Shown: positions 1 to 7,854 of the stretch, piece after piece
Layout of the letters: each line of letters opens with the position of its first letter
How positions within the stretch are numbered: position 1 is the stretch's first letter
NCBI GenBank assembly: GCA_002840755.1
Contig: PHBZ01000005.1
Location: 62,001-126,000, forward strand
Direction: 5' to 3'
Origin: Chloroflexi bacterium HGW-Chloroflexi-10
Lineage (GTDB): Bacteria; Chloroflexota; Anaerolineae; Anaerolineales; Anaerolineaceae
Length of the DNA: 64,000 bases
Position numbers and translations under genes: made by a program
The notes under the pieces: generated by a model
Told to the model about the DNA's origin: nothing
What the model saw: the letters and a program-made list of their open reading frames with translations, nothing else
The model's database searches: none

Positions 1-165
1 AACTGGCTTCGTAATCGTGAAAGTTGCCCAACACGGAGTGTGGAGGACCGACACCGGATGCTGAAGCGGATAAACGGATCAGAAACGGACGCGCGTTCAA
101 CATCAACGGATACTTTGTAGATTAGGGCTAAGGTCGGCAGGCAAAGCACTTGTTCCGCAGGCAGT

Positions 166-304
166 GCCTAACACTGCGTACAGCCGACAAGTGGAACGCT
201 TTGCGTGCGCGATTTTCAGGCATTTTCTAAATCTCTGTCATCAGAATCCAGCTCCAAAGCAGAATCCACGCCCTCCCACACGCATCTAACGCAGACCGTT
301 AGAC
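166..304. repeat. attC-like: Candidate attC-like integron recombination site
   Basis: The left end is GCCTAAC (166-172), fitting the attC core RYYYAAC. The right end is GTTAGAC (298-304), fitting GTTRRRY, and the two pair at 6 of 7 positions. Just inside, CTGCGT (174-179) pairs perfectly with ACGCAG (289-294), and GTGG (191-194) with CCAC (276-279). The left side also carries AGCCGAC at the spacing seen in classical attC sites. A length of 139 bp lies at the long end of the known range. No integrase is visible in the window, so this is a structural match only. Confidence 0.48.
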
Positions 305-478
305 CACCAGGCACACTTACCTTAATTCACATCCATAAACATCACTAATAACATAACCATCGACCGATACACGCCGCCCTCAACACTCTCGAGTTGTTTG
401 ACCTTAAGGTCCCCCCGCAGCACGGGCATCCCCCCTATTTCAAAGCGCCGTTGTGGTGATCCAGCTCAATTTTCCTTG

Positions 479-507
479 TTGACAAAATAGAACAATTATC
501 CTACAAT
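479..507 (+). promoter_or_regulatory. Orphan sigma70-type promoter
   Basis: TTGACA at 479-484 and TACAAT at 502-507 are separated by 17 bases, close to the ideal housekeeping promoter. It points right into about 440 bases with no convincing gene, toward the convergent end of the DUF554 gene. It could drive a small RNA or an integron cassette, or be a relic. Confidence 0.45.
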
Positions 508-556
508 CACTGTGTCAAAATATACAGCGGCAGCATTTGTCCACACCCATGGCCGC

Positions 557-709
557 ATTTGTTTTATTTGTTTGTCATTTGTTTCAAAAACAAATACCGC
601 ACTTTAACAACCACATACAGCTAAACGATCACCAGCGAACCCCATATATAGCGCTTTTTCAATTAATTAAAGTATTTGTTTCAAAATTTTTTTCTAATTG
701 AAAACAAAT
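557..709. repeat. Cluster of ATTTGTTT octamers, partly palindromic
   Basis: ATTTGTTT occurs at 557-564, 566-573, 577-584 and 674-681, and its complement AAACAAAT at 588-595 and 702-709. Copies 577-584 and 588-595 form an inverted repeat with a three-base centre. Copies 674-681 and 702-709 form a wider one. Such spacing suggests binding sites for a dimeric regulator, but no regulator is encoded nearby. Confidence 0.4.
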
Positions 710-832
710 ATTGCGATGGAAAGGGAATAGCATAGGGGTATCCCGGTAGAAAAACAGAAACACACTTAACGGCTCGCGAAGCAGGTTCAAGGGCAGGCGC
801 ACAAGGCTGATTGGCAGATTGATAGGCATGCT

Positions 833-952
833 ATTAAAGTACATCTCTCTGAAGGGATTCCGGGGAAAAAGAGAAACGCACTTCTGTAGTTTGCCAACCC
901 GGTAGACTTTTGCTTGTGAATGCGCTTCCCGGGCATTTAAGTGCATCTCTCT
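833..952. repeat. Direct repeat pair of 18 bases
   Basis: The 18 bases at 833-850 and at 935-952 differ at only two positions and share the segment CATCTCTCT. The repeats are 102 bases apart in gene-less DNA just downstream of the DUF554 gene. The cause is unknown; a small duplication of the gene end is one possibility. Confidence 0.4.
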
Positions 953-955
953 TTT

Positions 956-1669
956 TTAGTACAAGCCGAAATATTTAAACACCCACACCAACACCGGGAC
1001 GAGGAGAAAGGCGGGCAGGAAGCTGGCGACGCGGATTTTTTTGATTTCCAGGAGGCTGCTGAGGGCGATGGCGATGAGCATAAGCCCGCCGACGGCGCTG
1101 ATCTCCTGGAGGAGGACATCGGTCATCAGGAATTGGAGCTGTGAGGCGAGTAACGACAAACCGCCCTGGTAAATCAGGATGATCAGGCTGGAGAATAAGA
1201 CGCCAACACCCAGGCTGGAGGCGAAGGCGATGGAGGCAAAGCCATCCAGGATGGCTTTGATGGCGAGGGTGTTAAAGTCACCGGTGAGGCCGTCCTGAAT
1301 GGAACCGAGGACTGCCATGGGGCCGATGCAGAAGAGCAGGGAAGCGGTTAGAAAACCACGGATAAAGCGCGCGCTTTCGGTAGTCTGGCCGCGATTAAAT
1401 TTCTTTTCCAGCCAGATGCCGACAAGCGTGAGACCTTCCTCTATACGCCACCACTCGCCGAGGAGCACCCCGATGAGGAGGCTGCCCAAAACGACGAGAG
1501 AATTACCGGTCTGGAGAAATAAGCGCAGCCCATAGGCCATGGTGAAAAGACCGAGGGCCATCATAACGGTATGGCTGACCTTCTCGGATAGTTTATTGCC
1601 TAACAGTAGCCCGATAAACCCACCCACCAGGATGGTAACAACATTAATAAGCGTGCCCGTGACGTGCAT
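956..1669 (-). CDS. DUF554 family membrane protein (YqgA-like)
   Basis: A 237-residue, very hydrophobic protein with about six to seven membrane segments. Its N-terminus (GTLINVVTILVGGFIGLLLG) is typical of the DUF554/YqgA family. Glycine-rich helices and a central GPMAVLGSIQDGL segment are also characteristic. The function of the family is not established; transport is often guessed. It begins one base after the stop of the adenosyltransferase gene, so it is probably the last gene of the minus-strand secG operon. No clear intrinsic terminator follows it. Confidence 0.85.
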   Translation of the reverse strand: MHVTGTLINVVTILVGGFIGLLLGNKLSEKVSHTVMMALGLFTMAYGLRLFLQTGNSLVVLGSLLIGVLLGEWWRIEEGLTLVGIWLEKKFNRGQTTESARFIRGFLTASLLFCIGPMAVLGSIQDGLTGDFNTLAIKAILDGFASIAFASSLGVGVLFSSLIILIYQGGLSLLASQLQFLMTDVLLQEISAVGGLMLIAIALSSLLEIKKIRVASFLPAFLLVPVLVWVFKYFGLY

Positions 1670-2215
1670 TTATTTCACCAGAGTCTGACTGACATTCCCT
1701 TCAACCAAATTTTCAAAAATCTCCAGAACAAAAAACAATGAAGACAATCGATTTAAAAACTTTAATACTTCCGGATTGGTAAGTTCTTTTTGCTCGATGA
1801 GAGCGGAAATACGGCGCTCCGCGCGGCGAATGACCGTGCGGGCAAAGGCTAAGGCCGCGCCGCCCTGAGTATCCCCCGGAATGATGAATTCGCGGGGCAT
1901 GGAGACCAACCCGCTGTAGTGCTCGATGTGCTGTTCCAGCCATACGACGGCCGTATCATCGATCTGACGAAATTTTTCGGCTGTTTCGGCTGTAGAGGCC
2001 ACTTCACCCATGAGCAAATACAATTTGCGCTGGATCTCCTTGAGGAGTTCTTTCAAGTCGCCGGTGGGCACCTGGCTGCGCGCCATCCCGATGGCGGCGC
2101 TGACCTCATCCAGGGTGCCGATGGCTTCCATACGGTCCGCATGTTTGGGGACCCTCTGGCTGCCGAGGAGGCCGGTGGTGCCATCGTCGCCGCGTCGTGT
2201 GTAAAATTGCGCCAT
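1670..2215 (-). CDS. Cob(I)alamin adenosyltransferase, PduO/MMAB type
   Basis: The 181-residue protein transfers the adenosyl group of ATP to cob(I)alamin, making coenzyme B12. The N-terminus has the ATP-binding signature FYTRRGDDGTTGLL of PduO-type enzymes. Further on, PREFIIPGDT and ARTVIRRAERR match the conserved corrinoid and trimer-interface region, and LNRLSSLFF occurs near the C-terminus. Length fits the family. It lies between an unknown gene and DUF554 on the same strand. No cobalamin-dependent enzyme is visible nearby, so the partner must lie elsewhere. Confidence 0.93.
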   Translation of the reverse strand: MAQFYTRRGDDGTTGLLGSQRVPKHADRMEAIGTLDEVSAAIGMARSQVPTGDLKELLKEIQRKLYLLMGEVASTAETAEKFRQIDDTAVVWLEQHIEHYSGLVSMPREFIIPGDTQGGAALAFARTVIRRAERRISALIEQKELTNPEVLKFLNRLSSLFFVLEIFENLVEGNVSQTLVK

Positions 2216-2229
2216 AGATTCCCTCCCGC

Positions 2230-2808
2230 TTAAGCGATCTTTCCGTATAAAAACCAGAATTTTTCCTTCGGAAAAAGCGGTTCCAGCGTTTTCTCCAGAA
2301 CGAAATCCCCGGCGATGAAGTGATTCTTGAGGGCCTGATCCAACGGGATTAATGAAAAATAATCCGCGGCAACTTCATTCTGGGAGACTTCGTCCAACAA
2401 TAAGGTGACGATCACGCGAACAGACAATTGGCTTGAAAATTGCGCCGGGCTTATTTTTTCGGCGTGCTTGAGTTCCTGAATAGTCTGCTGCCACTGGCGG
2501 ATTCTGGAGGGGAGCTCTTTTTTGACTTTTTTCTGCCAGTTGGCCAGCCATAAGGTCTTCAATGACAGGAAGCGATTGAGATCATCGTAATATTGATCAG
2601 CGCCAGCTTCTCCACTTTTAATCAGCGCAGAAAGGATGGCGCCGGCCAATAAGAGGCGGCCAGCACTCAGACGCGGGAGGACCGTGCCTGCAGGGATGGT
2701 GGAGGATGAAAACTGGATGGGCCAATATATCTCATTGGAAAATAAAAACGGTTCCCAATCAGCGACAGCCGCCTGAACGACAGCCGATTCCACTTTCCAG
2801 TCTGTCAT
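2230..2808 (-). CDS. Protein of unknown function
   Basis: A 192-residue protein that I do not recognise. It appears soluble and largely helical, with a basic middle segment (residues about 90-115) and no signal peptide or membrane segment. Its start codon overlaps the stop of the upstream substrate-binding-protein gene by one base (TGATG), so the two are probably translationally coupled. Coupling to a lipid-anchored or membrane-anchored binding protein suggests a shared role, but the sequence gives no function. Confidence 0.7.
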   Translation of the reverse strand: MTDWKVESAVVQAAVADWEPFLFSNEIYWPIQFSSSTIPAGTVLPRLSAGRLLLAGAILSALIKSGEAGADQYYDDLNRFLSLKTLWLANWQKKVKKELPSRIRQWQQTIQELKHAEKISPAQFSSQLSVRVIVTLLLDEVSQNEVAADYFSLIPLDQALKNHFIAGDFVLEKTLEPLFPKEKFWFLYGKIA

Positions 2809-4547
2809 CAGCCGCCTTCTTCTTCAGCTGCGGCCGTTGTTGTACTCAGCGGCTCTTTTGCGGGGGTATTCAACAGGTACCAATTGGTCACCGTTGAAAA
2901 ACGATCACTGGTGTTAAACATTGGCCCCACCTGGACGCCCTGAACCTGCTCAGAAATCGTGAAGGTATACACCGGATAATAAAGGGGCAAGGCCGGAAGT
3001 TCTTCGGCAAATAACGCCTGGAAGTTTCTGTAAAGCAAGGCGCGTTCATTCAAATCAATCGTGATTCGGGCCTGCTCCAGATAATCTGAAACGACATCGT
3101 CATCCCACTGGCTGTAGTTCTGCCCGCCGGTGGCCTGAACCTGATCCCAAAATGGGTATGGGTCCGGGTCGGGTGTGGAGGCCAGGTTTAAATCAACCAG
3201 AACCGCCTGAAAACTGCGTGTATTGAGATGGTCGGAAATGAGTTCATTATACGGAACACCGCGGATTTCAACCGCCGCTCCCAATGCTTCCCAATCCTGC
3301 TGGATGAGCTCGGCCACCTGGCGGTGCTCTTCCGTATCCGGGTATAACAATTCGAAACGCAGCTCGACGCCCTCTTTGGCGCGCACACTGGTATTTTCAC
3401 CGGTTATCTCAAAACCGGTATTTTTGATCATTTCAACGGCTTTTTGCTGGTTGAAATCGGTCAATTGCAAGCCATCATAATACGCCCAGGTTCCCGGCAA
3501 GATGGGCCCGCTGGCTAAAATAGCCTGACCGTTGAAAACACGGTCGACAATGCGCTGGCGATTCAACCCAAGCAGAAACGCCTTGCGGATGATACTATCC
3601 TGGAAAAATTCAACCTGCTGATCTTTGAGGTTAAAAATAACCATGCTGAATTCGGGCTGGCGGGCTGTATATAAAGCCAGCTGCGGGTCTACCAATACCT
3701 GAGGCAGGACGGTTGTATCCACTTTGCTGATCCCCTGAACGAGACCATCTTTGAAGGCAGTCAGCCCTTCTTGCGGGGTTGCGTAATAACGGAACACCAA
3801 CTGCTCGATAAAGGGGATTTTCCCAAAATAATCCTGATTAGCGGAAAGGACTACCCCTTTAATATTGTTGTCTTCAATGACCAACCCGTCAAAACGGTAG
3901 GGGCCGCTGCCGACCGGCTGTAAATTGAATCCGGAATTGACTAACTCCTGAAAGGTAAGGTCTCCCAGCAAATGCGCCGGCAAAATCCCAAAGGAAAGAT
4001 AATCCAGAAAAGGAGCAAATGGTTCCGGCAGCAGGAACTGTAAGGTGGTCTCACTCAAACTCTGCACTTCAACATTGGCCCAGAATTGACGCAGGTCCTC
4101 CGGAACGACGCCTTCCCCTTCGCGGAGCATGTTGATGGTGAAGACGATATCCTCACTGATCACCGGCTGACCATCATGCCATTTGGCATCGCCGCGCAAG
4201 GTGAAGGTATAAATCGTACCGTCCTTGTTAACGCCCCAGGATTCTGCCAATTCCGTCTGAGGAATGCCGCGCTCCTCAAAAACAACCAGGCGGCTGAAAA
4301 TCAAACGATCGAGATCCTGATCCACCGGATTAAAGAAGTCCAAAACCGGATTTAAACGCTGGAACTTACCAATCAGCGCTTCCACATAGATACCGCCCTC
4401 TTCCGGTTCAGGGGCAAACACCGGTGTATTTTCAGGTTGTTCGCTTAATAATAAAACACCAACAACCAGACCGGTTAAAAATATGATGAGTAATTGCCAA
4501 CGCAGTTTTTTCATAGTTTTTTTAATAAAAGAAAATAGGGCGACCAT
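2808..4547 (-). CDS. ABC transporter substrate-binding protein, family 5 (peptide/nickel type)
   Basis: About 579 residues. The N-terminal hydrophobic segment (after KKLRWQ) looks like a signal anchor or signal peptide, followed by the SBP_bac_5 domain. Family hallmarks include YTFTLRGDAKWHDGQP and VGSGPYRF. Such proteins bind oligopeptides, nickel complexes or sugars outside the membrane. No permease or ATPase gene adjoins it. Start choice is uncertain: GTG 4550, ATG 4547 and ATG 4514 are in frame. None has a good ribosome site, and a terminator-like hairpin covers the first two, so ATG 4514 is a real alternative. Confidence 0.88.
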   Translation of the reverse strand: MVALFSFIKKTMKKLRWQLLIIFLTGLVVGVLLLSEQPENTPVFAPEPEEGGIYVEALIGKFQRLNPVLDFFNPVDQDLDRLIFSRLVVFEERGIPQTELAESWGVNKDGTIYTFTLRGDAKWHDGQPVISEDIVFTINMLREGEGVVPEDLRQFWANVEVQSLSETTLQFLLPEPFAPFLDYLSFGILPAHLLGDLTFQELVNSGFNLQPVGSGPYRFDGLVIEDNNIKGVVLSANQDYFGKIPFIEQLVFRYYATPQEGLTAFKDGLVQGISKVDTTVLPQVLVDPQLALYTARQPEFSMVIFNLKDQQVEFFQDSIIRKAFLLGLNRQRIVDRVFNGQAILASGPILPGTWAYYDGLQLTDFNQQKAVEMIKNTGFEITGENTSVRAKEGVELRFELLYPDTEEHRQVAELIQQDWEALGAAVEIRGVPYNELISDHLNTRSFQAVLVDLNLASTPDPDPYPFWDQVQATGGQNYSQWDDDVVSDYLEQARITIDLNERALLYRNFQALFAEELPALPLYYPVYTFTISEQVQGVQVGPMFNTSDRFSTVTNWYLLNTPAKEPLSTTTAAAEEEGG

Positions 4548-4568
4548 CACACTTTCATGAATCGCCCT
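4537..4568 (-). terminator. Terminator-like hairpin between secG and the binding-protein gene
   Basis: On the minus strand AGGGCGA (4568-4562) pairs with TCGCCCT (4543-4537), followed by the T-rich run ATTTTCTTTT. The 18-base loop is long. The hairpin covers two candidate start codons of the downstream gene. It may end secG transcripts or reduce read-through. Confidence 0.45.
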
Positions 4569-4613
4569 GGATGGTAATGTATTATTCTACCGTTTTATAG
4601 CAGATTGTCAAAT

Positions 4614-4838
4614 TTAGTTGCGAACAATCACCGCAGTCAGCGTGAGGATGAAGAACAAAACACTTAATCCTATGGTAATAAAGAATAAGGTTTTCTCTAT
4701 ACCACGCCGAGCAGTAAAGACTGAACCACTGTCGGAACCGGTTAAACCACCGAGACCAACACCTTTATTTTGCAGAATTACACTGACAATCAGTGCAATA
4801 GAAGTTATAATCAAAGCAATGTCTACGTAAGTGATCAC
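4614..4838 (-). CDS. secG: Preprotein translocase subunit SecG
   Basis: A 74-residue protein of the SecYEG channel with two membrane segments. The linker region NKGVGLGGLTG and the second helix match the SecG family. I chose the GTG at 4838 because TGGAGG lies eight bases upstream. A longer in-frame ATG at 4895 would start inside the promoter -10 box. It is transcribed from its own strong promoter, divergently from the PHP hydrolase gene. Confidence 0.92.
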   Translation of the reverse strand: MITYVDIALIITSIALIVSVILQNKGVGLGGLTGSDSGSVFTARRGIEKTLFFITIGLSVLFFILTLTAVIVRN

Positions 4839-4893
4839 GCTTGGCCTCCAAAAAAAGTTTACAGGGATCAAACCCCGCGAATAAACAGCCCAC

Positions 4894-4923
4894 ATTATAC
4901 CTTTGGATAGGGAATATCGTCAA
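4894..4923 (-). promoter_or_regulatory. secG promoter
   Basis: On the minus strand TTGACG (4923-4918) and TATAAT (4899-4894) are separated by 18 bases. The start site would fall about 50 bases before the secG GTG. The boxes overlap the possible TTG start (4903) of the divergent PHP gene, which favours the ATG at 4930 for that gene. Confidence 0.65.
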
Positions 4924-4929
4924 CCTGAC

Positions 4930-6000
4930 ATGGAAGAACTTGTTTTAAACCTTCACATCCACAGTACCTATTCGGATGGCACTGCCACCCACAAGCAAAT
5001 TGCCCAGGCTGGCTTGAACGCCGGTGTGGATGTTTTGTTCGTTACCGACCATAATGTGCTGGTGAGCGGCGTGGATGCCTATTACAACCGGGGCGATCAA
5101 AAATTGCTGATGCTGGCCGGGGAAGAAATCCATGATAAAACCCGCGAACCGCAAAAAAATCACCTGCTGGCGTTTGGGCATACGCGTGAGTTATGTACAT
5201 ACGCTGAAGAACCCCAGAATTTGATTAACCAGGTGCGCCAAAATGGTGGGCTTTCATTTCTGGCGCATCCTTTTGAAGACGCATTAGAGATGGCGAATGA
5301 AGTGGATATTTCCTGGGTGGATTGGGGCGTGCGGAATTTTAATGGTCTGGAAATCTGGAATCATCTGAGTGAACTTAAAACGGTGTCCTCCAACTGGTTC
5401 GAGCTTTTATTTTACATCTTTGTACCCCAGGCGATTGCGCATCACCCACCGCGCGCCACCTTACAAAAATGGGACGAGTTATTAATCCGGGGTGAAAAAA
5501 TGGTAGCGGTTGGCGGTTCTGATTCACATGCTTTAAAAATGCAAAAGGGACCCTTAAAACGGACTGTCTTTCCTTATGAGTTTCATTTCCGGTGTATCAA
5601 TAACCATTTGATTGTTCCAAACAGGTTAAGCGGCGACTTACTCACTGACCGGAAAATGATACTGGACGCATTACGCTGTGGTCACAGTTTTGTGGGTTAC
5701 GATCTGCCGGCCGCAACGCGCGGTTTCCGCTTTTATGCGCAGGGAAATGACAACCAGGCGGAGATGGGCGATGAAATCTTTTTGGAAAACAGCATTACCT
5801 TTCAGATCCGGCTTCCGGAGGCAGCCACCTGCCGCCTGATCTGTAATGGCGCCGTCCTTAAAACCTGGCAAGATCAGGAAATCTGCATGTATACCACCAA
5901 GGAAGCGGGCGTATACCGCGTTGAATGTGATATCGATTATCTTGGTAAAAAGCGCAGCTGGATCTTCAGCAATCCCATTTACGTCCGGCAAAAGAATTAA
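4930..6000 (+). CDS. PHP-domain metallohydrolase, CehA/McbA-like
   Basis: About 356 residues. The N-terminus NLHIHSTYSDGT gives the first metal-binding His-x-His and Asp of the PHP fold. FVTDHN, LAGEEI, FLAHPF and VGGSDSHAL supply the later metal ligands. The last ~85 residues look like a beta-sandwich domain, as in CehA/McbA-type esterases and phosphoesterases. The substrate is unknown. An upstream TTG at 4903 is in frame but lies inside the secG promoter, so ATG 4930 is preferred. It probably heads a short operon with the YbaK-like gene 14 bases downstream. Confidence 0.85.
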   Translation: MEELVLNLHIHSTYSDGTATHKQIAQAGLNAGVDVLFVTDHNVLVSGVDAYYNRGDQKLLMLAGEEIHDKTREPQKNHLLAFGHTRELCTYAEEPQNLINQVRQNGGLSFLAHPFEDALEMANEVDISWVDWGVRNFNGLEIWNHLSELKTVSSNWFELLFYIFVPQAIAHHPPRATLQKWDELLIRGEKMVAVGGSDSHALKMQKGPLKRTVFPYEFHFRCINNHLIVPNRLSGDLLTDRKMILDALRCGHSFVGYDLPAATRGFRFYAQGNDNQAEMGDEIFLENSITFQIRLPEAATCRLICNGAVLKTWQDQEICMYTTKEAGVYRVECDIDYLGKKRSWIFSNPIYVRQKN

Positions 6001-6014
6001 ATTTGGAGTGCAGC

Positions 6015-6497
6015 ATGGTGAGCAATAATGTAACCCGATTATTAACTGCCAAAAAGATAAAATTTACGGTCTTTGAATTACCGGCTGAAAAACTGGGAGC
6101 TCAAAAATCCGCAGAAATCATGCAGGTTCCGGTGGAGATGGTCTTTAAGACGATCGTCATTCAGCGCAACCGCCCGGGAAAAGCCGTGCTGGCTGTGGTA
6201 CCGGGCAACCGGTCGGCTGACCTGAAAGCAATTGCCGCAATCCTGAACGAAAAAAAGCTGAGCTTACCCACTGAAAAAGAGGCGGAACAGATCACCGGTC
6301 TGCAAGCCGGCGGGATCTCTCCGCTGGCGTTAATCCAAAAAGGGTTTCAAGTTCTCATAGATGAAAGCGCTCTGCAATTCCCTGAAATCCATATTTCGGG
6401 CGGACAGCGGGGTTTAAATATCCGATTGGGAGTAAAAGACGTTGTGCAACTGACAAACGCGCGTTTGGCGGCAATCAGCAGCACGGAAGAAGATTAA
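6015..6497 (+). CDS. ybaK: YbaK/EbsC-type aminoacyl-tRNA deacylase
   Basis: A 160-residue, single-domain YbaK protein of the family that removes Cys from mischarged tRNA(Pro). VFKTIVIQ contains the conserved catalytic lysine segment. VVPGNRSADLKAIA, AGGISPLALIQKG and ISGGQRGLNIRL match family blocks in order. ATG 6015 has GGAG six bases upstream; an in-frame TTG at 6003 lies inside that ribosome site. It follows the PHP gene closely. Exact tRNA specificity cannot be read from the sequence. Confidence 0.92.
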   Translation: MVSNNVTRLLTAKKIKFTVFELPAEKLGAQKSAEIMQVPVEMVFKTIVIQRNRPGKAVLAVVPGNRSADLKAIAAILNEKKLSLPTEKEAEQITGLQAGGISPLALIQKGFQVLIDESALQFPEIHISGGQRGLNIRLGVKDVVQLTNARLAAISSTEED

Positions 6498-6611
6498 GGG
6501 GTGAATTGGTGCGTTGTCTGGTTCGTGACTTCGCCTACAAAAAAATGGGAACGGGCGGATGATTCTGTTTTTATCATTGCATTGACCTCCATTCCATTTA
6601 TAATTGTAAGA

Positions 6612-7388
6612 ATGAAACATATTCTGGAAAACCTGGAAAACCGATTACAAAAATTAGTCGAAGCCAGTATCGGCTTTTTTCCATGGAACCAACCTCAAAA
6701 AACTGTCGCGATTCGGATCATTAACGAACTTCGCGCAAAAGTATCCTTTCTGGCAGAGTCCGGCCAGCCCATACCCAATGTGTTTATTACTCAGGTAAAC
6801 CCCGAGGTTTATCACGCGCTGATGTCTGAACCGGTATGGATTGAAGATATAAAAAAAGTTCTGTATGAAACCGCGTTTGAATCCGGGCTCTCTTTTGCCG
6901 GACCCATTCATTTTGAACTGGTCCCCGTGAATCAATACCGGGTGGATGAATTTAATTTACAATACAATTCAAACCTTCACGAAATCGAACGAACTTCCGT
7001 GATGAAGGTCACCCCGGTAAATGAAATAGAACAAGAAACGATCAAAAAACGGGCATTCCTGATTTTAAAGAATAATGAGATTTATAATCTGGAGCAAGGG
7101 ATTATCCAGATCGGCAGAAAGAGAGAAAATCACCTGATGATTGATTCTCCTCATATCAGCCGGGCGCACGCACAAATTCGCTTAATTGCTGACCAGTACA
7201 TGATCTTTGATCTTAACTCTACCGGCGGTACATACCTGAACGGCAACCGGATTACCCAGGCCCCATTGAGAGCCGGGGATGTGATTTCACTGGCTGGATA
7301 TGACCTGGTTTACGGCGAAGAAAACCAGATCGTCAGTCCGGATGAAGAACAAACAGCCAAGCTTCCAAAAATAGTAGACGGATTATGA
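6612..7388 (+). CDS. FHA-domain protein with DUF3662 N-terminal domain (FhaA-like)
   Basis: 258 residues. The first ~115 form a DUF3662 domain (LENRLQKLVEASIGFFPW), as in actinobacterial FhaA. A linker is followed by a C-terminal FHA domain from about residue 155. IQIGRKRENHLMI, SPHISRAHAQI and DLNSTGGTYLNGNRI carry the Arg, Ser-x-x-His and Asn residues that read phosphothreonine. The ATG at 6612 begins the recognisable domain. The 3-prime end overlaps the next gene by four bases. In relatives this protein links Ser/Thr kinase signalling to peptidoglycan synthesis, but no kinase or phosphatase gene is in this cluster. Confidence 0.92.
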   Translation: MKHILENLENRLQKLVEASIGFFPWNQPQKTVAIRIINELRAKVSFLAESGQPIPNVFITQVNPEVYHALMSEPVWIEDIKKVLYETAFESGLSFAGPIHFELVPVNQYRVDEFNLQYNSNLHEIERTSVMKVTPVNEIEQETIKKRAFLILKNNEIYNLEQGIIQIGRKRENHLMIDSPHISRAHAQIRLIADQYMIFDLNSTGGTYLNGNRITQAPLRAGDVISLAGYDLVYGEENQIVSPDEEQTAKLPKIVDGL

Positions 7389-7831
7389 CTGCGACCCTGA
7401 TTTTAATCTTAAGAATACTGCTGGCACTGAGCCTGTATATTTTCCTTGGCCTGATGTTTATCACGATCTGGCGTCAAATGCGCCTGCAAATGAAAATACT
7501 ATCACCCCAAATGAAAATGGGGCTGCTTCTCTATTTAGTCGACCAGCCAGACGAAGAGCCCACCGAAATAAAACAACCCGATGCATTAATTGGGCGGGAT
7601 CTCAACTGCAAAATCCACATCCGTGACGAAACAGTATCCGCGCAACACGCGCGCTTATATCTGGCTGACCAAAACTGGTGGATCAATGATCTGAATTCAA
7701 CCAATGGAACCTTCTTAAACGAAGAGCCGATTGACCGTCCATGTGTCATCGCTGATCAGGATATCATCCGCGTTGGACAGATTAAATTAAGGGTCCAAGT
7801 TAATCAACCCTCTTCAACCGATTCAAAATAA
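7385..7831 (+). CDS. Membrane-anchored FHA-domain protein (FhaB-like)
   Basis: 148 residues. One N-terminal membrane segment (about residues 5-27) is followed by a cytoplasmic FHA domain: LIGRDLNCKIHI, ETVSAQHARLY and DLNSTNGTFLNEEPI are the phosphothreonine-binding loops. Its start overlaps the stop of the preceding FHA gene. The order FhaA, FhaB, FtsW/RodA-type protein mirrors the actinobacterial growth and division locus, so it may tether phosphorylated partners to the cell-wall machinery. Confidence 0.9.
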   Translation: MTATLILILRILLALSLYIFLGLMFITIWRQMRLQMKILSPQMKMGLLLYLVDQPDEEPTEIKQPDALIGRDLNCKIHIRDETVSAQHARLYLADQNWWINDLNSTNGTFLNEEPIDRPCVIADQDIIRVGQIKLRVQVNQPSSTDSK

Positions 7832-7854
7832 TTACTACCTATCCGGAGAACCTT

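Larger units (their letters stand above)
1..955. other. Gene-poor edge region
   Basis: No convincing gene is visible here. A plus-strand frame open from the window edge stops at 118-120 and could be the tail of a truncated or cassette gene, but it matches nothing I recognise. The stretch holds a candidate attC site (166-304), a perfect 12-bp palindrome GACCTTAAGGTC (400-411), an orphan promoter (479-507), repeated ATTTGTTT octamers (557-709), and an 18-base direct repeat (833-850 and 935-952). A minus-strand open frame at 659-946 has no recognisable protein character and I do not call it. Confidence 0.6.

Noticed and set aside
26-32. GCCCAAC as the start of a second attC site
   Set aside because: It fits RYYYAAC, but no partner GTTRRRY follows at a sensible distance and no pairing inner arms are seen.
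659-946. Minus-strand open frame of 95 codons after the DUF554 gene
   Set aside because: No recognisable domain, odd composition, poor ribosome site, and it spans the direct repeats and the octamer cluster. Treated as non-coding.
941-1144. Plus-strand open frame antisense to DUF554
   Set aside because: It is the shadow of a clear membrane-protein gene and is rich in acidic residues typical of an antisense reading.
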